Shown here: piece after piece, positions 56,707 through 64,000 of the stretch
How positions within the stretch are numbered: position 1 is the stretch's first letter
How the letters are laid out: every line of letters begins with the position of its first letter
Program-made: the position numbers and the translations under genes
From: Molanna angustata
Lineage: Eukaryota; Arthropoda; Insecta; Trichoptera; Molannidae
Assembly: GCA_963576475.1 (NCBI GenBank)
Contig: OY754981.1
Coordinates: forward strand, 30,914,132 to 30,978,131
Reading direction: 5' to 3'
DNA: 64,000 nucleotides
The notes under the pieces: generated by a model
What the model saw: the letters and a program-made list of their open reading frames with translations, nothing else
What the model was told of the DNA's origin: nothing
The model's database searches: none

Positions 56707-59071
56707 AGCAAGGAGACCAGCAAATCTGCAAACTGCCTACTGGAACGCCGGTGGGCAAGTAAAACATCATAAAGCAGAGATCGAGATCTTTCTGTCAGAC
56801 TACAGCATAGACATACTCTTCATTACAGAAACTTTCCTCAAACCCAGCCAACGCTTCAGTCTCCGAAACTACATAGTTTACCGGGACGACAGACTCCACG
56901 CGCGGGGCGGCGGCACCGCCATTCTCATCAAAAACTCCCTCGACCATTGCCACCTCCTCTCGCCACAACTGGCAAATCTCGAAACAACCACAATTGTGGT
57001 CAACACCCTCAACTCGGGTCCCCTCAAAATGATCTCCGCCTACCTTCCGCCCTCAAAAACCTTCGACTTCGGAGAACTTGACTCCCTCCTCTCAGGCAAC
57101 ATACCTTCTATCATCGCTGGTGACTTCAACGCCAAACATAAACAATGGTCATGCACCTCAAACAACACAAGAGGCAGACAGCTTCACAGATACAGTCTCT
57201 CCTCCAACTGTATAGTCGCAGGACCCTCCGTCTCCACCACAGTACGCACCCATCCCACCAACCGCAATATAATCGACCTGGTCATCATGAAAAACACCAC
57301 CCAGACATTTACCCTTCAAACGATCAACGAACTCTCCTCTGACCACCTACCAGTTCTCTTCTTCCTATCAGACAACTCCACCCCAATTGACCCCAACCAG
57401 ACAACGAGAAACATTACTTCTTGGGAAAAATTTTCAGCATCTCTAGAAAACTCCATCACAGTTCCTACAGCCATTTCCTCTCCATCAAACATCGACTTGG
57501 AGATCGACAAATTTTCAAATGCCATTAAGACCGCTTTAAAAGAATCCTCAAAGACATTACCTTCCGATCCCCTTCACCCTGACATACCAAAAGACATCAA
57601 GGACCACATAAAACAAAAAAACAAATCCCGTAAAACATGGCAAACCACTCAATACCCCCCCGACAAAACCATCTTCAACCGACTCAATAAATCGGTCAAG
57701 ACAGCCCTCCAAACCCTCAGAAACGAGAACTGGCAAACATTCCTCTCCCAACTTGACGACAACCCCGAGCAAAAGTGGAAAATCGTCAAAAGCCTCCGAA
57801 AACCCTCCACCAGCATTACCGCTCTCTCGGGTGGCCCTACTGGTAAAGCCTACTCCGCTCAAGACCGTGCCGAGCTCTTCGCCGACACCCTCGAGCAAAC
57901 TTTCACCCCCTTCACTGACCGTGACAACACCCAACATGTAACCATGGTAAATTCCACAGTTTCAAACTACCTCTCCGAACCCCTACCCCCACAAGAACAA
58001 CAAATCCCTTTCACTACCCCCACTGAAATAAGAAAAGTGGTGAAATCCTTAAAAAACAAGAAAGCCGCTGGCCCAGACGCAATCAACAATCGCACCATAA
58101 AAGCCCTTCCCCGTAAGGGTATCTGCACCCTCACGGCCATCTTCAATGCCTCTCTGAGGCTCCAGTACTTCCCAACAGAATTCAAAAAAGCAGACATCAT
58201 CATGATCCCCAAACCCGGCAAACCCCCTTCAAACCCTTCTAATTACCGCCCCATCAGCCTGCTGTCGTCTTTAGGAAAGGTCTTCGAAAAACTCATACTC
58301 TCCCGGCTCGATACACAATACAAAACACTCAATTTAATACCAGACACTCAACACGGTTTCAGGCAATCCCACTCTACCACTCACCAACTTCTAAGAGTCG
58401 TCGAACAAATCACAGAAGCCTTCAACAAAAATCAAGTCACCGCAGTTCTCTCCCTCGACGTCGCCAAAGCTTTCGACTCTGTATGGCACGAGGGTCTTCT
58501 TTTCAAACTAATCCAAGCTGGCCTCTCACGCCCCATGACTCACCTATTAAAATCATTCCTTTCTGACCGCACATTCAGAGTCAGAGTGTGTGGAACATAC
58601 TCCACGGTACGCCCCATAAAATCGGGAGTTCCCCAAGGTTCGACACTCTCCCCGCCTCTATACAACGGATTCACCTCCGACATCCCCATCCCTGACAACA
58701 GACTGGTCATGACTGCACAATACGCTGACGATCAAGCAATCCTGTCAACTTCATTCAAACCGAAATTCGCCTCAATACGAGCCCAATCATACATCCTAAC
58801 ACTTGAAAAGTATCTCACAGACTGGCGTATTCAAGTGAACCCCACAAAAAGTATTTCCGTCTTGTTCACCAAAAAAATATCCCCCCTCCCCCCCCCCCTC
58901 TCTGCCTCTTTGGCACCCAAATTCCATGGTCAGACCACCTTAAATATCTCGGACTCACACTGGACAAATCCCTTACGTGGAAACCCCACATCTCTGACAT
59001 ACGGAAAAAAGCCATCGGCTCGCTCGCTGCTCTCTACCCGCTCCTCTGCAGAAACAGCAAGCTATCCGTAG
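56699..59071 (+). CDS. Jockey-type LINE ORF2: endonuclease and reverse transcriptase (frameshifted end)
   Basis: The ATG at 56699 overlaps the end of ORF1 by eight bases. The endonuclease covers about residues 10-225: TAYWNAGG, LFITETFL, ARGGGTAIL, AGDFNAKH and SSDHLPV. The reverse transcriptase covers about 440-700: NKKAAGPDAI, NYRPISLLSSLGKVFEKLI, LSLDVAKAFDSVWH, SGVPQGSTLSP and YADD. The frame goes wrong after KKISPLPPP at a C11 run (58888-58898), and the natural continuation is in another frame. One base has been lost relative to the expected frame, so this copy makes a protein without its C-terminal domain unless the run is misread. Confidence 0.92.
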   Translation: MHRARRPANLQTAYWNAGGQVKHHKAEIEIFLSDYSIDILFITETFLKPSQRFSLRNYIVYRDDRLHARGGGTAILIKNSLDHCHLLSPQLANLETTTIVVNTLNSGPLKMISAYLPPSKTFDFGELDSLLSGNIPSIIAGDFNAKHKQWSCTSNNTRGRQLHRYSLSSNCIVAGPSVSTTVRTHPTNRNIIDLVIMKNTTQTFTLQTINELSSDHLPVLFFLSDNSTPIDPNQTTRNITSWEKFSASLENSITVPTAISSPSNIDLEIDKFSNAIKTALKESSKTLPSDPLHPDIPKDIKDHIKQKNKSRKTWQTTQYPPDKTIFNRLNKSVKTALQTLRNENWQTFLSQLDDNPEQKWKIVKSLRKPSTSITALSGGPTGKAYSAQDRAELFADTLEQTFTPFTDRDNTQHVTMVNSTVSNYLSEPLPPQEQQIPFTTPTEIRKVVKSLKNKKAAGPDAINNRTIKALPRKGICTLTAIFNASLRLQYFPTEFKKADIIMIPKPGKPPSNPSNYRPISLLSSLGKVFEKLILSRLDTQYKTLNLIPDTQHGFRQSHSTTHQLLRVVEQITEAFNKNQVTAVLSLDVAKAFDSVWHEGLLFKLIQAGLSRPMTHLLKSFLSDRTFRVRVCGTYSTVRPIKSGVPQGSTLSPPLYNGFTSDIPIPDNRLVMTAQYADDQAILSTSFKPKFASIRAQSYILTLEKYLTDWRIQVNPTKSISVLFTKKISPLPPPLSASLAPKFHGQTTLNISDSHWTNPLRGNPTSLTYGKKPSARSLLSTRSSAETASYP

Positions 59072-59415
59072 ACAACAAATTACACATATACAAAGCTGTT
59101 ATCAGACCGTCCCTCACGTACGCAGCTCCCATCTGGGGAACAGCTGCCGCATCACACATATACAAATTGCAAGTAGTGCAGAACAAGGCGATACGCATCA
59201 TTTTAGACGCTCCCTGGTTCGTGCGCAACGCGCAATTACTCAAAGAGACTGACCTCCCCCTCATATCAGACTTCATCAGACAACTAGCCGAAACCTTCTA
59301 CTCGGGACTTCCATCACACCCGAATTCGTCAATCAGCTGCCTCTCAGCATATGACCCAAACACGATCTTTAAACACAAAAGACCAAAATTGATCTTAGCC
59401 CGCCCACCTTCTTAA
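58900..59415 (+). pseudogene. Displaced C-terminus of LINE ORF2
   Basis: In the frame one base off, the sequence continues as KYLGLTLDKSLTWKPHISDI, YPLLCRNSKLS, SLTYAAPIWGTAA and QNKAIRIILDAPWFVRN, the standard thumb and C-terminal region of Jockey ORF2. It ends at a TAA at 59413-59415, followed by the 3' UTR. Confidence 0.88.
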
Positions 59416-59580
59416 TCTCAGCCTCAATCGTGCTACAAAACTAAAACAACACATTCATTAACATTTCATAACACATACGAAGGATTAAGAGGTCCAACAC
59501 GAGGACCTGGAGATCCGAAAACAAACTCACTCTACACTGCTGTACACCCAATAACATTGTTTCACATAATAATAGAATGG
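59416..59580 (+). other. 3' UTR of the Jockey-type LINE
   Basis: Non-coding sequence after ORF2, including AGGTCCAACACGAGGACCTGG, a short hairpin (59490-59512). The end of the element is not precisely fixed because the next LINE lies tail to tail with it. Confidence 0.5.
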
Positions 59581-59826
59581 TAAGTAGTACAAACTATCCA
59601 CATGAATACAAAATAAAGAAAACAAAAGAATATGCATATTTAAAAATAACAAACAATTTCAATAAAAAAAAAAACAACGTTAGAATAAGCATATTTTGTT
59701 ATAAAAAAAAAACATATTTTGTTATAAAAAGTGGGAACAGGAAATATGGAAAGGGAGAGGACGGACAGGGAGAGCAAATCTCATATACCTACATATGTAG
59801 AAATAATGTTGAAAAATACGAAACCA
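59581..59826 (-). other. 3' UTR of the minus-strand LINE
   Basis: AT-rich sequence after the stop at 59827, with a directly duplicated phrase (ACATATTTTGTTATAAAAA type) near 59695-59735. The short plus-strand frame here is not coding. Confidence 0.5.
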
Positions 59827-62700
59827 CTATTCACTGCCGCAAATTACACGCATTACCTCGTGGCGAAACTGATTAATAGATGAATCAAAGATATCAGCAT
59901 GCATCGAAAATAATGCATTAAATCTACGACAGATGCGTGGGATCGTAGCATTCATCCGCAAATTGGTTCTACAGTGTGGAACATGTAAGATGTTTGACTG
60001 GCGAACTGACCCTCCCGGGACCCGAATATTCACAAAACTGACAAGCTCAGGCGAGTCCATAGCATCGTTCAAAATTTTATGAAGCATTAATTGGTCGAAT
60101 AAGGTTCTTCTGGATTCTAGGGTATCATATTTGTGGTATTTAATTGAATCACGATAGCTATCAAAGTTAAGTCGTAATTTGTAATTTAAAAAGTTAAAAA
60201 ATTTGCGTTGAATTCTCTCGATTCTAGCTATGTGGACGCCATAGAAGGGGGACCATATCTGTGTGCAGAATTCGAGTTGAGGACGTATATATGCTGAGTA
60301 GAGTGTATAAAAAGTTTTACTGTTTCTGAAAGGTTTTGATATTCTAATTATAAATCCAAGCATTTTGTTGGCTTTTGATATTACATGATTAATATGTTGG
60401 ATGAAATTTAATTTAGAATCTAATATAACTCCCAAATCACGGATATGATCTACTTCCTTTATTCCCGAACTATTAAAAGTGTAAGTATAGTTGATTTTAT
60501 TAATATTTCGAGTAAAAGTTATTTTGTTACACTTGGCTATGTTGAGTACAAGTTTGTTTGATTGACAGTATGCAAATAATCTGTTAAGGTCTTGTTGTAG
60601 GTTATTACAGTCAGTTGTAGATTTAATAGTCAAGTAAATTTTCATATCATCGGCAAATGCAAGATAATGAGAAAAAATAAAACATTTATAAATATCATAG
60701 GTATAGATATTAAAGAGTAAGGGGCCTAGGTGAGATCCTTGAGGGACCCCTGAGGGTGGATTGAAGAAGTCAGATTTGAACCCTTCGACCAACACCGACT
60801 GCAGTCTGTTCCGAACATATGAATCGAACCACCTGAGCAAGTCACCGTGAAAACCTATATGTTGCAATTTCGAAATGAGAATATTATGATCGACCTTGTC
60901 GAATGCCTTTGCATAGTCAGTATAGATAACATCCACTTGAGATCGTTCATCCATATTACTTGTGATGTATTCGGTGAAAATTGTTAAGTTCGAAAGAACT
61001 GAGCGATGACGTAGAAATCCGTGTTGTTGGTTTTGAATATTGAGTTTAACGGTTGAATAAATTTGATCATAAATAATACGTTCAAAAATTTTGCTAAAAA
61101 CTGGAAGAATCGATATTGGACGATAATTTTGAATTTCATTAATTGGACCAGATTTATGAATTGGTATGACCAGCGCCTCTTTGAATTTCATCGGAAATTT
61201 ACCCTTAGAAATTGACATCTTGAACAATAAACTAAGTGGGAAGGAGAGAGTGGTAGCGCATTGTTTTACAAAGAATGGTGATATGCCATCGTTGCCCGCC
61301 CCCTTCCTACTGTCAATGGCGTGTAAATATTTAAAAACTAAAGCATCATTAATATTGATATTTCCTAATCCATCAAACGAAGAATCAGTTATGAGATCAG
61401 TAGGCACAGATAAATTTTGGTTACTATAATCAATTACATATGTTGATTGAAAATGTTTGCTAAATAAATGACAAATTTTCTCACCCCCAGTACATGATTC
61501 ATCATTTAAATGCATAGTTTGGGGTATTCCAACATTTTTCTTCTTTTTTTTTGCAAAAGACCAAAGTTTTTTATAATTAAATTGAATGTTGTTTTCAACG
61601 GAGGAAATATACTGATTAAAACAATCGTTTTGAACAGTCTTCTGTCTTGAACGTAGTAAAGAAAATTCTAAATAGTCTAAATAATTACGGTATTTCTTCC
61701 ATTTTTTATGCATTTTATGTTTTTCTCTTATAATTTTAATAAGAGCATAAGAATACCAACAGGGATATTTAGTGTTTTTGATAAAAGTAAAAGGTACATG
61801 TTGAGATATTGTATCATGGAGTATATTGTAAAAATGTTCAATGGCGATATCTACATCATCATAATCTTCTAAAAATGACCAGTTAATTATCGATAGATGA
61901 TTGTTAATGCTGTTATAGTCGGCTTTGTGAAAGGAAAATATTTTTTTAGGTGGAGCGATTATAGTCGGCAGTGAATTAACATTCAATTCAATAACAAGAG
62001 ACGGATGGTGTAAATCTTCCTTAACTAGAGGATGCTGAGCATGGGTGACAATGCATTCAACGTTACTCAGTATGAGATCTAGGATACGATTATTAGCATT
62101 CAATATACCGTTAAATTGATTCAGCTCAGCATACGATGTAGTATCGAGAAAAGATGAATAATTTTGAGGAATGTCAACTGGTAAATAGTAGTTATTATTC
62201 AAGTGCTTCGTCCATCTAATATTAGGAATATTGAAGTCCCCCATTACAAATAATGCGTCATCAGGGTGACGATCACGAACAACAGCCAACAAGTTAAGAA
62301 AAGAGTTTAGAGCGACGTCGTAGTCTCGACCCTGAGGTAAATAGACACAAGCAACATGGATGATGCGATTAGATGTAATATAAGAGGAAGGAATAGTTAT
62401 CAAAATGCATTCAGCATCACAGACAAGGTCGTCCCTGGCATAAGCTTGCAGCTCTTTATGAGCAATTATCATTACGCCTCCTCCACGAGGATGCACTTGG
62501 GAGGGAAGGGCCGATCGCCTGTCTCTTCTATATATATTGTAAATGTCAGTGGATGCTAATTCTGTGTCAAAAATACTATCGGTTAACCATGTCTCAGTTA
62601 TGCCAAATAAATAGTGTTCATCATTTAGTAACACATTACTACTAAATATATTTGTTTTGGTGCGTAGACCTCTACAATTTTGATACAGTATAGAAATCAT
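59827..62700 (-). CDS. Intact LINE endonuclease-reverse transcriptase, 957 residues
   Basis: A single uninterrupted frame begins at ATG 62700, with an in-frame TGA six bases upstream that supports this start. The endonuclease covers residues 1-230: SILYQNCRGLRTK, GITETWL, RGGGVMII, VMGDFNIPN and a DLILSN/HHPSLV end. The reverse transcriptase covers about 480-760: DSRKGAGNDGISPFF, NYRPISILPVFSKIFERIIY, YTDYAKAFDKVDHNIL, SGVPQGSHLGPLLFNIY and FADD as the catalytic box. The C-terminal region (LGVILDSKLNFIQHI, RIERIQRKFF) is complete. It belongs to the CR1/Jockey-like assemblage; the exact clade is open. No ORF1 is present, so the copy is 5'-truncated or depends on another source. It lies head to head with histone H2B. 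Confidence 0.93.
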   Translation of the reverse strand: MISILYQNCRGLRTKTNIFSSNVLLNDEHYLFGITETWLTDSIFDTELASTDIYNIYRRDRRSALPSQVHPRGGGVMIIAHKELQAYARDDLVCDAECILITIPSSYITSNRIIHVACVYLPQGRDYDVALNSFLNLLAVVRDRHPDDALFVMGDFNIPNIRWTKHLNNNYYLPVDIPQNYSSFLDTTSYAELNQFNGILNANNRILDLILSNVECIVTHAQHPLVKEDLHHPSLVIELNVNSLPTIIAPPKKIFSFHKADYNSINNHLSIINWSFLEDYDDVDIAIEHFYNILHDTISQHVPFTFIKNTKYPCWYSYALIKIIREKHKMHKKWKKYRNYLDYLEFSLLRSRQKTVQNDCFNQYISSVENNIQFNYKKLWSFAKKKKKNVGIPQTMHLNDESCTGGEKICHLFSKHFQSTYVIDYSNQNLSVPTDLITDSSFDGLGNININDALVFKYLHAIDSRKGAGNDGISPFFVKQCATTLSFPLSLLFKMSISKGKFPMKFKEALVIPIHKSGPINEIQNYRPISILPVFSKIFERIIYDQIYSTVKLNIQNQQHGFLRHRSVLSNLTIFTEYITSNMDERSQVDVIYTDYAKAFDKVDHNILISKLQHIGFHGDLLRWFDSYVRNRLQSVLVEGFKSDFFNPPSGVPQGSHLGPLLFNIYTYDIYKCFIFSHYLAFADDMKIYLTIKSTTDCNNLQQDLNRLFAYCQSNKLVLNIAKCNKITFTRNINKINYTYTFNSSGIKEVDHIRDLGVILDSKLNFIQHINHVISKANKMLGFIIRISKPFRNSKTFYTLYSAYIRPQLEFCTQIWSPFYGVHIARIERIQRKFFNFLNYKLRLNFDSYRDSIKYHKYDTLESRRTLFDQLMLHKILNDAMDSPELVSFVNIRVPGGSVRQSNILHVPHCRTNLRMNATIPRICRRFNALFSMHADIFDSSINQFRHEVMRVICGSE

Positions 62701-62761
62701 GAATCAAAATGAAATAATGAATATGTAAAATAAGTGTAGCGAAAACGTACATGAAGCAAAA

Positions 62762-62769
62762 TATAAAAA
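62762..62769 (+). promoter_or_regulatory. Probable H2B TATA box
   Basis: TATAAAAA lies 137 bases before the H2B ATG and only 62 bases from the LINE ORF2 start. It is the only TATA-like word in the short interval. Assignment to H2B is inferred from position. Confidence 0.6.
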
Positions 62770-62898
62770 AATGACAAGATGCAAGTTGAGATTGAAACTA
62801 TCGCTCGGCAAAGTGACAAAATGCAAGTGAATTGAAATTTTGAAGCAATATCTAAAACAGATTCGCACGCACCCAGACTATACTCTCAAGCAAGCAAG

Positions 62899-63273
62899 AT
62901 GCCGCCAAAGACGAGTGGTAAAGCCGCCAAGAAGTCAGGCAAGGCTCAGAAGAACATCTCCAAGGGGGACAAGAAGAAGTCGAAGCGCAGGAGGAAGGAG
63001 AGCTACGCAATCTACATCTACAAGGTGTTGAAGCAGGTGCACCCCGACACCGGCATCAGCAGTAAGGCGATGAGCATCATGAACAGCTTCGTCAACGACA
63101 TATTCGAACGCATCGCCGCTGAGGCGTCTCGCCTCGCGCACTACAACAAGCGCTCCACCATCACCAGCAGGGAGATTCAGACGGCCGTGAGGCTCCTCCT
63201 CCCCGGCGAGCTCGCCAAGCACGCCGTCAGCGAAGGTACCAAGGCCGTCACCAAGTACACCAGCTCGAAGTAA
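62899..63273 (+). CDS. H2B: Histone H2B
   Basis: A 124-residue intronless frame beginning [20 protein letters not shown] and ending AVTKYTSSK. The basic tail (residues 1-32) is followed by the H2B histone fold: [60 protein letters not shown]. The fold matches other animal H2Bs essentially residue for residue as far as can be recalled. The tail has [13 protein letters not shown] where the Drosophila protein has a more lysine-rich run. H2B pairs with H2A in the nucleosome. GC-rich third positions contrast with the AT-rich surroundings. The absence of introns and the 3' stem-loop mark a replication-dependent gene. No H2A, H3, H4 or H1 is seen, so this is a solitary copy or the edge of a cluster. 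Confidence 0.98.
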   Translation: MPPKTSGKAAKKSGKAQKNISKGDKKKSKRRRKESYAIYIYKVLKQVHPDTGISSKAMSIMNSFVNDIFERIAAEASRLAHYNKRSTITSREIQTAVRLLLPGELAKHAVSEGTKAVTKYTSSK

Positions 63274-63379
63274 ACATAGGCGGCTCAATAATATGTATGT
63301 CGACCACCATCATGATCTGATCATCACCACTACCACGACGACGACGAGTCATCACTCGCTCGCACCACATATCTCCAAA

Positions 63380-63395
63380 GGCCCTTTTCAGGGCC
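63380..63395 (+). terminator. Histone mRNA 3' stem-loop
   Basis: GGCCCTTTTCAGGGCC forms a six-pair stem with a four-base loop TTTC, the replication-dependent histone 3' end signal (family consensus GGYYCTTYTCARRRCC). It starts 107 bases after the H2B stop. A purine-rich TCTGAAAGTG about 15 bases further is a candidate U7-binding element. Confidence 0.93.
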
Positions 63396-64000
63396 AACAC
63401 ATTGATTCTGAAAGTGTATCTCCTTTTCGATTGCATACTAAACATGGAACATTTTTTTTTTTTTGTTCTGCTGCTAGTCTGAGTCCGGCATGGGGGATGA
63501 TCCTACTGATTCGATGTGTAGGTATATTACAAAGAGTAGATTCCGCGAAAACGATAATTTTCCCGGGGTCAAAGCAGCTTTCACAAACGAAATTCGACTC
63601 CCGTTGAAGGCGACGCAGTTTGTAAAATTGTATTTTCAGTCTGGACGATCTGTGAGAAGATTAATATAGGTGTGTACCTATCGTGTCAACTTGTTATTGG
63701 GTTCTTGTTAATTTATTTATTTATTTATTATATCACAATACAGCATATTCATGTTAGGTGATCAACAACGCCCCACTAGGCATTACCTGTTCTGGGGCTG
63801 TTGTTGGAGATATAATTTAATGGCTATTTATAAAACAATGTTTGATATATTATGCAGTACATGTTTGTTGTCCGGGAAACAAAATAAAATATATGAGTGT
63901 AAGCAATATGTTGCTAATTAAAAAAAAAAAAAAAAAAATGCCTAAACAAGATCCATAACCAGAGAAAAAAAAAGTATTAACATGTAAAAAAAATAAAAAT
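63396..64000. other. Non-coding DNA downstream of H2B
   Basis: No further histone gene or coding frame is seen. The last hundred bases contain A-rich runs (an A18 tract near 63920) such as retroposon tails leave. AATAAA words occur near 63880. Confidence 0.5.

Overview
This window looks like AT-rich, repeat-laden insect DNA, most probably from a moth or butterfly. The grounds are the base composition, frequent TAGGTA-type words, an insect-type histone H2B, insect-type non-LTR retrotransposons and several small inverted-repeat transposons. There are no bacterial operons, no CRISPR array and no intact tRNA or rRNA genes. Only two host genes are recognisable: the 3' part of a serpin gene (exons at 27658-27864, 31730-31871 and 39835-39965, plus strand) and an intronless replication-type histone H2B gene (62899-63273, plus strand) with its mRNA 3' stem-loop. 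The serpin's N-terminal exons are not visible and presumably lie left of the window.

Layout. 1-7055 holds a decayed non-LTR element, AT-rich DNA, a short palindrome and an inverted-repeat transposon. 7122-11058 is an array of 48 copies of an 82-bp satellite. 12226-18660 is a nearly complete Ty3/Gypsy retrotransposon with two LTRs and a 4-bp target duplication; its gag, protease and pol lie in three frames. 18661-27657 is non-coding DNA with minisatellites and small transposons, ending in an array of 80-bp repeats that copies the splice acceptor and exon start of the serpin six times. 27658-39965 is the serpin 3' region. Its two introns (3.9 and 8.0 kb) hold hAT-like elements, two Penelope-like fragments on opposite strands, a 220-bp AT microsatellite, four long tandem arrays, a 46-bp perfect foldback and LTR remnants.

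40273-47565 holds a 47-bp array, an RNase H-bearing LINE (minus strand), a tRNA-derived SINE and a two-module hairpin array (45051-47120). 47566-53522 is a second, rearranged Gypsy element. It has inverted LTRs at its two ends, a partial Gag, and a protease-integrase reading frame that lacks reverse transcriptase. 54490-59580 is a two-ORF Jockey-type LINE. 59580-62700 is a minus-strand LINE with an uninterrupted 957-codon endonuclease-reverse transcriptase, ending just upstream of the H2B TATA box.

Nothing here amounts to a new defence or metabolic system. The strongest unusual signals are the serpin splice acceptor embedded in a tandem repeat, a matching GGGAAAC minus-one frameshift signal at the gag/protease junction of both Gypsy elements, the reverse-transcriptase-less protease-integrase ORF, a duplicated integrase zinc-binding module, and the ordered two-module hairpin array. 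All calls come from reading the sequence; no database search was run.
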